From: Paracoccaceae bacterium
GTDB lineage: Bacteria; Pseudomonadota; Alphaproteobacteria; Rhodobacterales; Rhodobacteraceae
DNA length: 32,730 bases
Assembly: GCA_019090795.1 (NCBI GenBank)
Contig: JAHRVG010000038.1
Location: 1-32,730 of the forward strand
Reading direction: 5' to 3'
The position numbers and the translations under genes are program-made. Under the pieces are notes generated by a model. That model made no database searches. It was not told the origin of the DNA and worked only from the letters and a program-made list of their open reading frames with translations. This document shows, one piece after another, positions 1-8,230 of this stretch. Within the stretch, counting starts at the first letter, position 1; every line of letters begins with the position of its first letter.

Positions 1-1230
1 GATGCGCCGCTCAAGGCGATGCTGGTGGACAGTTGGTATGACGCCTATCTCGGCGTGGTGGTTCTGGTGCGCGTCATTGACGGCTTTATGAAAAAGGGCG
101 ACCGCATCCGCATGATGGCGACCAATGCGGTTTACCAGCTGGATCGTGTCGGGGTTTTCCGCCCGCAAATGGAGAATGTGGATTCTCTGGGCCCCGGCGA
201 AATGGGTTTCTTGACCGCCTCGATCAAGCAGGTGCGTGACACCAAGGTTGGCGATACCATTACCTCCGAGAAAAAGGGCTGCGAGGTGGCCTTGCCGGGC
301 TTTAAACCCAGCCAGCCCGTTGTTTTCTGTGGCTTGTTTCCCGTGGACAATGCGGAATTCGAAGACCTGCGCGAGGCGATTTCCAAACTGTCGCTGAATG
401 ACGCGAGTTTTTCTACCGAAATGGAAACCAGCGCCGCGCTTGGTTTTGGCTTTCGGTGCGGCTTTCTGGGTTTGCTGCATCTGGAGGTGATTCGCGACCG
501 CTTGGAACGCGAATATGACATTGATCTGATCACCACTGCGCCGAGCGTGATTTACCACGTCCACATGCGCGACGGCACCATGCAGGAGTTGCATAACCCC
601 GCCGATATGCCCGATCTAACGCACGTGGATCATATCGAGGAGCCGCGCATCAAGGCGACCATTCTGGTGCCGGATGAATACCTCGGCGATGTGCTGAAAC
701 TGTGCCAAGACCGGCGCGGGGTGCAGATTGATCTGACCTACGCGGGCAGCCGCGCGATGGTTGTTTATGATCTGCCGCTCAACGAGGTGGTGTTCGATTT
801 CTATGATCGCCTGAAATCCGTAACAAAAGGTTACGCCAGCTTCGATTATCAAATGTCCGGCTATCAGCAGGATTTTCTGGTGAAAATGCAAATCCTTGTG
901 AACGATGAGCCGGTAGACGCCCTCTCGACCATGGTGCACCGCGATCGCGCCGAAATGCGCGGCCGTGCGATGGTGGAGAAATTGAAAGAGCTGATCCCGC
1001 AACACATGTTCAAAATACCTATTCAGGCGGCCATCGGCGGGCGGATTATCGCGCGCGAAACCCTCTCGGCGCTGCGCAAAGACGTGACGGCGAAGTGCTA
1101 CGGCGGGGACGTGTCGCGCAAGCGCAAGTTGCTGGACAAGCAGAAAAAGGGTAAGAAGAAGATGCGGGAGTTCGGCAAGGTTCAGATACCGCAGACGGCG
1201 TTTATTTCGGCGCTTAAGATGGATAGTTAG
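1..1230 (+). CDS. lepA: Elongation factor 4 (LepA), 5'-truncated
   Basis: Ribosome-bound translational GTPase that acts on stalled or mistranslocated elongation complexes. The open frame runs in from base 1 ([18 protein letters not shown]), so the gene enters from outside the window. LepA is normally about 600 residues. Here about 409 remain, so the GTP-binding domain is missing and the first visible residues lie at the start of domain II. Visible family features are the domain II segment [19 protein letters not shown], the EF-G-like [16 protein letters not shown], and the LepA-specific C-terminal domain with [17 protein letters not shown], a basic [15 protein letters not shown] stretch and the usual end [18 protein letters not shown]. 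The stop is TAG. I see no sign of decay. The family call is secure; only the 5' end is unknown. Confidence 0.97.
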   Translation, partial: DAPLKAMLVDSWYDAYLGVVVLVRVIDGFMKKGDRIRMMATNAVYQLDRVGVFRPQMENVDSLGPGEMGFLTASIKQVRDTKVGDTITSEKKGCEVALPGFKPSQPVVFCGLFPVDNAEFEDLREAISKLSLNDASFSTEMETSAALGFGFRCGFLGLLHLEVIRDRLEREYDIDLITTAPSVIYHVHMRDGTMQELHNPADMPDLTHVDHIEEPRIKATILVPDEYLGDVLKLCQDRRGVQIDLTYAGSRAMVVYDLPLNEVVFDFYDRLKSVTKGYASFDYQMSGYQQDFLVKMQILVNDEPVDALSTMVHRDRAEMRGRAMVEKLKELIPQHMFKIPIQAAIGGRIIARETLSALRKDVTAKCYGGDVSRKRKLLDKQKKGKKKMREFGKVQIPQTAFISALKMDS

Positions 1231-1560
1231 GGATTGAAGGCACTGCGTTTTGCATGCGATTTTCCTTCCGAGCACCCATGAAAGGTGTCTTGTCTGTTGT
1301 TTTAACGTCCATAAAACGTCCAGTTTCTGATGTTGTCCTCGGCCCGTCAGGGCTAACGCCAGGACCACCTTTCACCTGTGGATTGGAAGTCCACAACTGA
1401 CTACCCTCATGGGGAGGGCGCTTCAAGCCCACCCAGAGGCCCATTTGGTGCGTTTCAATTGAAACGCGGTCTTTCGGGCGTTGAGGTCACAGGCTACCAT
1501 TGACACCCCCCGCAATCTCCTGCCAAACCCACCATCAAACCCATTCACTAAAGGCCCGTC
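1231..1560. other. Non-coding, hairpin-rich intergenic region after lepA
   Basis: No convincing gene lies in these 330 bases. Several stems follow one another: GTCCT/AGGAC enclosing GCCC-GTCA-GGGC (about 1336-1364), TGTGGA/TCCACA with a 7-base loop (1377-1395), CCCTC/GAGGG (about 1403-1418), an overlapping GGGC/GCCC, and a perfect 18-base palindrome at 1450-1467. This could be a small RNA, a lepA 3' end, or a leader for the next gene. No Rfam family was recognised. Confidence 0.5.
1450..1467. repeat. Perfect 18-bp palindrome
   Basis: GCGTTTCAATTGAAACGC equals its own reverse complement. It lies about 94 bases upstream of the membrane protein gene at 1561 and could be an operator for a dimeric regulator. 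With no unpaired loop it is a poor terminator, and no T run follows. Confidence 0.75.
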
Positions 1561-2046
1561 ATGACCGAGACACTCGCCAAACTCGAACCCTCCCTTGGCC
1601 GCCGCTGGTTCGGCGTGATTGTGCTCGCTTTGGTGGGGTTCATGCTCGCTTATCTCAGCTTTTTTCAACCCCCCGAGTCGATGCTGGGCAAGATACTGCT
1701 GCCTATTCTAGCGGTGGCGTTTTTCTGGCAGGCGCAGTGGAACCTGCGGGTTACGAAAACCGGCCTTTACCTGACCAGCGAGGGCATTTTTGATGGCAAT
1801 GGCACCCAGATTTGTGCGCTATCCAATATCCGGAGTGTGGATCGCGGGTTGTTTGCATTCAAGCCTTCGAACGGGTTTCTGGTGCGTATGCATCAGTCGC
1901 TGGGCAATGCTTGGGCGCCGGGGTTGTACTGGCGCATCGGCAAGCGGCTGGGCGTTGGCGGTGCCACGCAGCCAGCGCAAGCCAAAGCGATGGCAGATAT
2001 CATTGATATCATGCTTTTAAAGCGGTCAAACGAGCCGGAAGCCTAG
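1561..2046 (+). CDS. Small two-helix membrane protein of unknown function
   Basis: I do not recognise this 161-residue protein by name. Residues about 17-35 (FGVIVLALVGFMLAYLSFF) and 43-58 (ILLPILAVAFFWQAQW) are two closely spaced hydrophobic helices. They are followed by a soluble domain with a beta-rich pattern (NLRVTKTGLYLTSEGIF...ICALSNIRSVDRG) that looks like a small PH-like or bPH-type domain facing the cytoplasm; that is inference. The start ATG follows AAAGG-like bases about eight bases away. The gene is convergent with the DMT exporter and shares four bases with it: the two TAG stops are read from opposite strands of one CTAG. Coding is supported by length, hydrophobic architecture and the tight fit between neighbours. 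Confidence 0.75.
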   Translation: MTETLAKLEPSLGRRWFGVIVLALVGFMLAYLSFFQPPESMLGKILLPILAVAFFWQAQWNLRVTKTGLYLTSEGIFDGNGTQICALSNIRSVDRGLFAFKPSNGFLVRMHQSLGNAWAPGLYWRIGKRLGVGGATQPAQAKAMADIIDIMLLKRSNEPEA

Positions 2047-2942
2047 CCAATACTGGCCTCGGCGGCGCGCAGGCGGCGTTCCAGTACGGCCTCGCGCCAG
2101 GCAATAAATACCACTGATCCCATGATGATCCCCCCGCCTAGCACCACCCAGAAATCGAACCCCTCGCCAAAGAACAGCGCCCCGATCAATACCGCCCAGA
2201 CCAGTTGCAGGAAACTGACCGGCTGTGTGACAGTGATCGGTGCCGCGCTAAAGGCCAGCGTCATGGTGTAATGGCCTGTCGTGGCCAGCAGGGCGACCCC
2301 GCCCAGTATGACTACCTCGTTCAGGGTTGGGGGAATCCAGACAGACCAAGCGACGGGAGCCAGCCCGATTGAGACAAAAAACGACAGCATGATGACCAGC
2401 AGTGCCGGGCTGTTGTCCTCTGACAAATATTTTCCGAGAAGGTAGGAGACCGCAAAGAACACTGCGGTGACCATCATACCGTAATGGGCCGGATCGAGGG
2501 TGCGAAAGCCGGGGCGCAGGATGATCAGGGATCCCAGCAACGCGGTCATCACTGCCAGTATGCGCCGCAGGGCCAGTTCCTCGCCCAGAAACACTGCCGC
2601 CCCCAGCGTGACAAAGATCGGAGAAAGATAACTCAGCGCCGTGACCTCTGCGATGGAAATGTTTGCCATGGCGTAAAACCAGCCAATGATGCCACAGGTA
2701 TGGGCAAAACCGCGTATGGTGAACAGGCCCCAAAGGCGTGCAGAATTTCTGGTGATGCGCGTTTTGAGTAGCATTGGGATCAGGAAAGCAAAGCCAAGTA
2801 TGTAGCGCAGAAAAGCTGCTTCGGCTGCCGGAATTCGGGTGCCGTTGATCTTGACCAATACTGTGACCCCGACAAACAGGACACCAGTGACAAACATCCA
2901 GAACACCCCTGCATAGGGGGCCGTTTTTTTGGAAAATTCCAT
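2043..2942 (-). CDS. DMT-superfamily transporter (EamA type)
   Basis: Inner-membrane transporter of the drug/metabolite superfamily, with about ten membrane helices in two EamA repeats. Visible signatures are FLRYILGFAFLIPMLL, ALSYLSPIFVTLGAAVFLGEELALRRILAV at the end of the first repeat, and ITVTQPVSFLQLVWAVLIGALFFGEGFD at the end of the second. The family moves amino acids, purines, carboxylates or similar solutes, and the substrate cannot be read from sequence. I prefer the ATG at 2942 (299 residues). An in-frame GTG at 2972 would add ten residues, but neither start has a strong ribosome-binding site. It stands alone, convergent with the gene at 1561. Confidence 0.93.
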   Translation of the reverse strand: MEFSKKTAPYAGVFWMFVTGVLFVGVTVLVKINGTRIPAAEAAFLRYILGFAFLIPMLLKTRITRNSARLWGLFTIRGFAHTCGIIGWFYAMANISIAEVTALSYLSPIFVTLGAAVFLGEELALRRILAVMTALLGSLIILRPGFRTLDPAHYGMMVTAVFFAVSYLLGKYLSEDNSPALLVIMLSFFVSIGLAPVAWSVWIPPTLNEVVILGGVALLATTGHYTMTLAFSAAPITVTQPVSFLQLVWAVLIGALFFGEGFDFWVVLGGGIIMGSVVFIAWREAVLERRLRAAEASIG

Positions 2943-3226
2943 GGTTGCTTGCTCGATCCGGTCTTGTTGCACCCCCGGCTGGTTTGTCGTGGGGAAGTGA
3001 TTTTGCTAAATGCGTTGATGAGTATTTACGTTAGTGTAGCAACCCTTAGAAGTAATGCGATGGTGCGTGTTTTGATGGTTTCATGGCAGGAACCGCTTGG
3101 CAGACGTCACCTGAATTGGAACCAATTTCCACGCGCTCATGAGGAGCATCCTCATTGACGGGTGCCATTTTTGCAAGGCTTATTGGCCATGTGGGAAATA
3201 AGGTCGTTTGATTTCATTTTGTTGCG

Positions 3227-3257
3227 TTGACCATATTTGGCATTTTTTCCGTATACT
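3227..3257 (+). promoter_or_regulatory. Candidate sigma-70-like promoter
   Basis: TTGACC at 3227-3232 and TATACT at 3252-3257, 19 bases apart (18 if GTATAC is used). A GGAG follows at 3283-3286, but no start codon lies at a usable distance. It may have served a gene that has since decayed. Confidence 0.3.
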
Positions 3258-3308
3258 TTTTAGCAACTTAAACTTTTTGAACGGAGATAACAAACAAAAC
3301 ACATCCTT

Positions 3309-3446
3309 GTGGAAACCAAACTTGCCCATGCAACCCCTACCAAAGAGGCTGACCATGAGCTTGATGGCTAGTTTGGCGGTACAGTATTCACCCTGTGGGG
3401 AACAGAGATTGTAGATGTTGATATTTTGGGTTTCGATTTTGTGTGA
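3309..3446 (+). pseudogene. Possible decayed short gene
   Basis: One frame reads VETKLAHATPTKEADHELDG, then TAG at 3369-3371, then FGGTVFTLWGTEIVDVD and ILGFDFV before TGA at 3444-3446. The residue mix on both sides of the stop (acidic, no cysteines, alternating hydrophobics) looks protein-like, and a promoter-like pair and a GGAG lie upstream. I do not recognise the family. There is no proper start, so this is weak. Confidence 0.25.
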
Positions 3447-3454
3447 TTGGCTTT

Positions 3455-3483
3455 ACGGCAGCCTTCAGAATTTGAGCTGCCGT
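3455..3483 (-). terminator. Hairpin after glutamate dehydrogenase (no trailing T run)
   Basis: ACGGCAGC and GCTGCCGT form a perfect 8-bp stem with a 13-base loop just after the stop codon at 3500. On the transcribed strand the T run lies before the stem, between stop and hairpin, and not after it. It is therefore not a classical intrinsic terminator and may instead define or protect the 3' end. Confidence 0.45.
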
Positions 3484-3499
3484 GAAAAAAAACTGTGCG

Positions 3500-4915
3500 T
3501 TACAGCCCTTTGGTGCGGTAGCTTTTTGCCACCCGCTCGATCGACACCAGAAACGCGGCGGTGCGCATGTCGGTGATTTCTTCGCTTGAATGCCACTTTT
3601 CCGAGATCGCCTGATAGGCCGCGCGCATGGTATCGTCAAGGCCGGAACGCACCAGATCCAGCTCGCCCGCGCCGTGCAGGTATTTCTGTTTAAACCTGTC
3701 CGAGAGGTGATTACCCTCGATGCTTTCCAGCTCCTCAATCAGTAATCTGTGGCGGGTTTCTTCTTGGCGGCGTTGCATGCGGCCAAACCGGATATGGCTC
3801 AGGTTCTTGACCCATTCGAAATAGGAAACCGTAACCCCGCCCGCGTTGGCGTATAAATCAGGGATGATTACAACCCCCTTATTGCGCAGGATTTCATCGG
3901 CACCCGCCGTTACCGGGCCGTTCGCGGCCTCGATAATCATCTTGGCTTTGATCCGGTCAGCATTTTCCAAATTGATTACGCTTTCCATAGCTGCGGGAAT
4001 AAGGATATCACAATCCAGTTCCATGCTAGGGCTGCTTTCGGCGTGATAAATGCCACCATCAAAGCTTTTGATGCTGCCTGTGGCCAGAATGTGACTTTTC
4101 AGATCTTCGATGTTGATACCGTCGGGGTTGGTGATGGCCCCGTCAAATTCCAGTACCGCGATGACCTTGGCTTCGTCTTCCTCTGAGAGGAACTTGGCTG
4201 CGTGATAGCCCACGTTGCCAAGGCCCTGAACGATGATGTTTTTACCCTTCAGCGTGCCTGTCAGCCCGGCCATTTCCATGTCTTTGGGATGTCGGAAAAA
4301 CTCTTGCAAGGCGTATTGCACTCCGCGTCCCGTGGCTTCGACCCGTCCCGCAATGCCGCCAGCGTTCAGCGGCTTGCCGGTAACGCAAGCGCGGTTGTTG
4401 ATGTCGGTTGTGTTCATGCGCAAATACTGATCCGCAATCCATGCCATTTCCCGCTCGCCGGTGCCCATGTCCGGTGCCGGCACGTTCTGCGCCGGATTGA
4501 TCAGATCTCGCTTGATCAGTTCATAGGCGAAACGGCGGGTGATCTGTTCCAGCTCATTCTCCTCCCAGTCGCGTGGATCAATGCACAGCCCGCCTTTGGC
4601 ACCGCCAAAAGGGGTTTCCACCAGCGCGCATTTATAAGTCATTAGCGAAGCCAGCGCCTCGACCTCGTCCTGATCGACGCTCAGCGCATACCGAATGCCA
4701 CCTTTTACCGGCTCCATGTGTTCAGAGTGTACCGAGCGATAGCCGGTAAACGTGTGGAAATCCCCCCGCAGCCGCACGCCGAAATTCACCTTGTAAGTGG
4801 CATTGCAAACGCGGATTTTTTCGACCAGGCCGGGCGAGAGATCCATCAGGCGTACTGCCCTGTTAAACATGATTTCAGTGGATTCGCGAAAGGTAGGTTC
4901 TTTAATTGCTGACAT
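3500..4915 (-). CDS. gdhA: Glutamate dehydrogenase (Glu/Leu/Phe/Val family)
   Basis: Cytoplasmic enzyme interconverting glutamate with 2-oxoglutarate and ammonium, linking nitrogen and carbon metabolism. The 471 residues match hexameric GDHs; leucine dehydrogenases are about 100 shorter. The N-terminal substrate domain shows PVKGGIRY (69-76), the active-site loop FGGAKGGL with the catalytic lysine at about 107, and PAPDMGTGEREMAW with the catalytic aspartate at about 149. The nucleotide-binding domain has the Rossmann motif VQGLGNVGYHAAK (229-241), followed by the usual IPAAMES and YANAGGVTVSYFEWVKN segments. NAD versus NADP preference cannot be settled by eye. The start ATG has GGGGA seven to eight bases upstream. 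It is monocistronic by position. Confidence 0.95.
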   Translation of the reverse strand: MSAIKEPTFRESTEIMFNRAVRLMDLSPGLVEKIRVCNATYKVNFGVRLRGDFHTFTGYRSVHSEHMEPVKGGIRYALSVDQDEVEALASLMTYKCALVETPFGGAKGGLCIDPRDWEENELEQITRRFAYELIKRDLINPAQNVPAPDMGTGEREMAWIADQYLRMNTTDINNRACVTGKPLNAGGIAGRVEATGRGVQYALQEFFRHPKDMEMAGLTGTLKGKNIIVQGLGNVGYHAAKFLSEEDEAKVIAVLEFDGAITNPDGINIEDLKSHILATGSIKSFDGGIYHAESSPSMELDCDILIPAAMESVINLENADRIKAKMIIEAANGPVTAGADEILRNKGVVIIPDLYANAGGVTVSYFEWVKNLSHIRFGRMQRRQEETRHRLLIEELESIEGNHLSDRFKQKYLHGAGELDLVRSGLDDTMRAAYQAISEKWHSSEEITDMRTAAFLVSIERVAKSYRTKGL

Positions 4916-4988
4916 GATTTTCCCCGTGCTGAACTGGAATTGAGGAGATCTAGCGCCCCTCTGTAATGAAACTCTAGGGGGAATTTTT

Positions 4989-5200
4989 TCAATTGTATAG
5001 TAGGGTCTGGTTGATGCGGGCGCGCGGGTGATCTAGGTCGAGCACGCCAAGGGAGATTTTGCGCGTGGGTATGACGAGGCAGGCGGGGATTATGGAGGCA
5101 TTGATGCAACGAAAACGCATCGGGCAAGGCGTCACCGCCGGTCCACTGGCGGATCGCGACGTGGGGAAGGGGCGCACACAGCGGTGGTTCTGGCAGAGTT
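4989..5200 (-). pseudogene. Remnant of free-methionine-(R)-sulfoxide reductase (GAF type)
   Basis: The minus-strand frame ending at TGA 4989-4991 contains LVIPTRKISLGVLDLDHPRARIN. This resembles the C-terminal GAF signature of free-methionine sulfoxide reductases (ELVVP...GVLDLDSP...RF). A different frame just upstream reads ALPDAFSLHQC, which fits the family's VxDxxAFPGHIAC segment carrying an active-site cysteine. A frame change therefore separates two matching pieces. Further upstream CVRPFPTSRSASG may echo the CVRIPxGRGVCG segment. The N-terminal two thirds are gone and the reading ends soon after the GVLDLD motif. No start or ribosome-binding site fits, so I read it as a dead fragment. 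The family assignment comes from pattern recognition only. Confidence 0.45.
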
Positions 5201-5216
5201 TAGCCAGGGAAATTCA

Positions 5217-5235
5217 GCCCCCGCTTTGGGCAGGG
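5217..5235 (-). terminator. Hairpin after typA (no trailing T run)
   Basis: AGCCCC and GGGGCT form a stem close behind the typA stop at 5248. As behind gdhA, the T run (TTTTTT) sits between the stop codon and the stem on the transcribed strand, so this is not a textbook intrinsic terminator. Confidence 0.4.
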
Positions 5236-5247
5236 GCTAAAAAACAG

Positions 5248-7071
5248 TTAGTCGTTATTGCTACGCGCTTCTCGTTTGCGCACATGGCTTTCCAGATGGA
5301 TCTTGCGCAGACGGAAGGTTGTGGGCGTTACCTCGACCAATTCATCGGTGTCGATATAGGCAATCGCCTCTTCCAGTGACATCTTGATCGGCGTGGTAAG
5401 GCGCACGGCCTCATCTGTGCCGGATGCGCGCACGTTGGTCAGCTTTTTACCCTTGAGCGGGTTCACTTCCAGATCGTTTTCACGGCTATGCTGGCCGATG
5501 ATCATGCCTTTGTAGACAGCCTCTTGCGCGCCAATAAACATCTTGCCGCGATCCTCAAGGTTGAATAGGGCGAAAGGAACGGACGAGCCGTCTTCCATGG
5601 AAATCAGCACGCCAGCGCGGCGGCCCGGAATTTTACCCTTGTGCGGTGCCCAGTCGTGGAACACGCGGTTAAGGACGCCTGTGCCGCGCGTATCGGTCAT
5701 GAATTCACCTTGATAGCCGATCAGGCCACGGGATGGAACATGGGCGATAATGCGGGTTTTACCAGCGCCAGCAGGGCGCATTTCAGCTAAATCACCCTTG
5801 CGCACACCGGTCAGTTTCTCAACAACAACGCCGGTATATTCGTCATCCACGTCAATGGTGACTTCTTCAATCGGCTCATTGCGCACACCGTCGATTTCGC
5901 GAAACAACACCTGAGGGCGTGAAATGGACAGCTCAAATCCCTCGCGGCGCATGTTTTCAATCAACACGCCCATTTGCAATTCGCCCCGACCGGCGACTTC
6001 AAAGGCGTCACCGCCCGGCGCGTCGGTCACTTTGATCGCCACGTTGGTTTCCGCCTCTTTCATCAGGCGCTCGCGAATGATGCGGGACTGAACCTTTTTA
6101 CCGTCACGACCCGCGAGCGGGCTGTTGTTGATGCCAAAAGTTACGGAAATCGTGGGCGGGTCTATCGGTTGGGCCGGAATGGCCTCGGTGACCGATTGAT
6201 GGCACAGGGTATCGGCCACGGTGGTTTTTACCATTCCGGCAAGGGACACAATATCGCCTGCCTCGGCCACATCAATCGGCTGTTGCGTCAAACCGCGGAA
6301 AGCCAGAATTTTAGTGACACGAAAGCTTTCGACCAGCTCGCCGTTTATGTTCATGCCTTTGATGGTTTCGCCGGTTTTCAGGGTGCCGGTTTCCACGCGG
6401 CCTGTCAGCAGGCGGCCAATGAAAGGGTCGGACCCCAAGGTGGTGGCCAGCATCGAGAACGGCTCATCGGCGTGTGCTAGCTGTTTGGGGGCAGGGACGT
6501 GCTTGAGGATCAGATCAAACAGGGCAGTTAGATCCTTGCGCGGGCCGTCCAGTTCCATATCGGCCCAGCCAGAGCGGCCAGAGGCGTACATGTGCGGAAA
6601 GTCCAACTGCTCGTCGGTGGCATCCAGATTGCTGAACAAATCAAAGCAATTGTCCAGCGCCTGATCCGGCTCGCCATCTGGCTTGTCTACTTTGTTGACC
6701 ACAACAATCGGGTTCAGCCCCAGTGCCAGCGCTTTGGAGGTCACGAATTTGGTTTGGGGCATCGGCCCTTCTGCGGCATCCACCAGCAGCACAACACCAT
6801 CAACCATCGACAGGATGCGCTCTACTTCGCCACCGAAATCTGCGTGGCCGGGGGTGTCAACGATGTTGATGCGGTGGTCATTCCATTCAATGCTGGTCGC
6901 TTTGGCAAGGATGGTAATGCCGCGCTCGCGTTCAAGATCATTGCTGTCCATGGCGCGTTCGGCAACGGCCTGGTTGGCGCGAAAGGCACCGGATTGTTTC
7001 AGCATCTCATCCACAAGCGTGGTTTTGCCGTGGTCAACGTGTGCGATAATCGCGATATTTCTTAGGTCCAT
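5248..7071 (-). CDS. typA: Ribosome-associated GTPase TypA/BipA
   Basis: Translational GTPase of the EF-G/LepA group that binds the ribosome and supports large-subunit assembly and stress or cold growth. From the ATG at 7071 it is 607 residues, the normal TypA length. The longer open frame upstream (to 7182) has no family similarity, so I reject it. Visible motifs are the P-loop [10 protein letters not shown] (10-19), ERERGITI in switch [15 protein letters not shown] (G3), [11 protein letters not shown] (G4), then EF-G-like domains and the TypA C-terminal domain with [16 protein letters not shown], a [13 protein letters not shown] segment and [34 protein letters not shown]. Ribosome-binding site is weak (ACAGG). 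A hairpin follows the stop. Confidence 0.97.
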   Translation of the reverse strand: MDLRNIAIIAHVDHGKTTLVDEMLKQSGAFRANQAVAERAMDSNDLERERGITILAKATSIEWNDHRINIVDTPGHADFGGEVERILSMVDGVVLLVDAAEGPMPQTKFVTSKALALGLNPIVVVNKVDKPDGEPDQALDNCFDLFSNLDATDEQLDFPHMYASGRSGWADMELDGPRKDLTALFDLILKHVPAPKQLAHADEPFSMLATTLGSDPFIGRLLTGRVETGTLKTGETIKGMNINGELVESFRVTKILAFRGLTQQPIDVAEAGDIVSLAGMVKTTVADTLCHQSVTEAIPAQPIDPPTISVTFGINNSPLAGRDGKKVQSRIIRERLMKEAETNVAIKVTDAPGGDAFEVAGRGELQMGVLIENMRREGFELSISRPQVLFREIDGVRNEPIEEVTIDVDDEYTGVVVEKLTGVRKGDLAEMRPAGAGKTRIIAHVPSRGLIGYQGEFMTDTRGTGVLNRVFHDWAPHKGKIPGRRAGVLISMEDGSSVPFALFNLEDRGKMFIGAQEAVYKGMIIGQHSRENDLEVNPLKGKKLTNVRASGTDEAVRLTTPIKMSLEEAIAYIDTDELVEVTPTTFRLRKIHLESHVRKREARSNND

Positions 7072-7271
7072 CAGGGTAAGCCTGTCATAAAAAGGGTGCG
7101 GCGTTTTGCATTTGCTCCGGCAGTGGAACACATGCAAAACGCCGCAACGGATTTCCACGGGTGTATTTGTTGGCTGCGCCATACAGCAGCCAAAGGTGTT
7201 TGGCTAGTGTTATCTGCCTTGAGGCAATTGTCGCGACGCCCTAAAAACATTACTCAGAGGGAGAACCATCT
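7072..7271. promoter_or_regulatory. Divergent control region typA / CDF transporter
   Basis: 200 bases between divergent genes. On the plus strand TTGAGG (7219-7224) and TAAAAA (7242-7247) stand 17 bases apart and could be a promoter for the CDF gene. The assignment is by eye only. Confidence 0.35.
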
Positions 7272-8201
7272 TTGAAAGGGACCATTTTGTCTGGTCATCA
7301 CCATCACCACCATATCGACCCTGACGCCAGAGATGCCCGCGTGTTCTGGGCTGTCATTGTTAACCTCGGGTTGACCATTGCACAGATTATTGGCGGCTTG
7401 TTGTCCGGCAGTTTAGCGCTGATCGCTGATGCTATTCACAACCTTTCGGATGCGATTTCGCTGGGGATTGCGTTTGTTGCCCGCAAAATTGCCCGTCGTC
7501 CGGCGGATTCCGCCATGACCTTTGGTTATGGGCGTGCAGAAATCGTGGCAGCGCTGGTGAATTACACCACTCTGATCGTGATTGGAATCTATCTGGTTTA
7601 TGAGGCAATCCTGCGTTTGCTGAATCCTGTTGATGTAGAGGGTTGGCTGGTGGTGATCATTGCGGGCATTGCCCTACTGGTGGATTTGGTGACGGCGCTG
7701 CTGACCTTTACACTATCCAAGGACAGCCTGAATATTCGCGCCGCCTTTGTGCATAATCTGGCGGATGCGCTCGGTTCGATTGCGGTGATTATTGGTGGCA
7801 CGCTGATCCTGCTGTATGATTGGCGACTGGTGGATCCACTGATTACGCTGCTGATTGCAGGATACATCCTGTGGATCAGCTTTAATGAAATTGGTCCGGT
7901 GATACGTATCCTGATGCTGGGCAGCCCGCCGGAAATTGACCTCGACAAGGTGATAGCCGATATATCCGCTGTGTCCGGCGTTGCCAGTACACACCACTTG
8001 CATCTGTGGCAAATGCAGGAACACGCGCGGGCGCTAGAGGCCCATATCGTCATCGAGAAAGGTCAGTGGGACCGCGCGGATAGCATTAAGGCTGCGGTGA
8101 AAACCTTGCTGGCTCAGGGCTATGGCATAGAGCACAGCACGCTTGAGATTGAATGCAGTCTTCATGCTTGTGATGCGCCCCAGCTTATTGGCCACGGCTA
8201 G
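7272..8201 (+). CDS. Cation diffusion facilitator (Zn/Co/Ni exporter)
   Basis: Inner-membrane proton-coupled efflux pump for divalent metals, 309 residues. The start is TTG at 7272, set by GAGGGAGA about eight bases upstream; no better start exists. The N-terminus carries six consecutive histidines (9-14), a natural metal-binding tail. Six membrane helices follow. The two metal-site motifs of the CzcD/DmeF type are seen: ADAIHNLSDAIS (H56, D60) and AFVHNLADALGS. HxxxD in place of DxxxD points to zinc, cobalt or nickel over iron or manganese. The cytoplasmic C-terminal domain shows GVASTHHLHLWQMQEHARALEAHIVI. No metalloregulator is adjacent. Substrate remains inferred. Confidence 0.93.
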   Translation: MKGTILSGHHHHHHIDPDARDARVFWAVIVNLGLTIAQIIGGLLSGSLALIADAIHNLSDAISLGIAFVARKIARRPADSAMTFGYGRAEIVAALVNYTTLIVIGIYLVYEAILRLLNPVDVEGWLVVIIAGIALLVDLVTALLTFTLSKDSLNIRAAFVHNLADALGSIAVIIGGTLILLYDWRLVDPLITLLIAGYILWISFNEIGPVIRILMLGSPPEIDLDKVIADISAVSGVASTHHLHLWQMQEHARALEAHIVIEKGQWDRADSIKAAVKTLLAQGYGIEHSTLEIECSLHACDAPQLIGHG

Positions 8202-8230
8202 AGCGTTTTGCCTTTTTCCTGAAGCGCGCT

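Larger units (their letters stand above)
2943..3499. other. AT-rich intergenic region without a clear gene
   Basis: More than 500 bases lie between the DMT transporter and the glutamate dehydrogenase. It holds small inverted repeats (AATTGG-AA-CCAATT at 3114-3127; ATGAGGA-GCA-TCCTCAT at 3139-3155), a promoter-like pair on the plus strand near 3227-3257, and an interrupted short reading frame (3309-3446) described separately. Open frames here have no good start or ribosome-binding site, so I do not call a gene. Confidence 0.6.
4916..5247. other. Intergenic region between gdhA and typA
   Basis: Holds the gdhA leader (4916-4988), a likely gene remnant on the minus strand (about 4989-5200) and a hairpin after typA (5217-5235). 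No intact gene is seen. The longer open frames on either strand are not supported by a ribosome-binding site. Confidence 0.55.

Noticed and set aside
1375-1435. Possible tRNA on either strand (5-bp stem with 7-base loop, anticodon GGA or UCC)
   Set aside because: No acceptor stem, D-arm or proper T-arm with TTCRA can be built around it; the GCTTCAA segment does not pair correctly.
3208-3414. Plus-strand frame of 68 codons in the gdhA downstream gap
   Set aside because: No ribosome-binding site, no recognisable domain and an unlikely composition.
5059-5379. Plus-strand frame of 106 codons across the typA end
   Set aside because: It overlaps typA antisense and the fRMsr-like remnant; no ribosome-binding site.
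7290-7320. Hexahistidine codons as vector or cloning-tag contamination
   Set aside because: The run continues in frame into a complete native transporter, with its own ribosome-binding site and genomic flanks.
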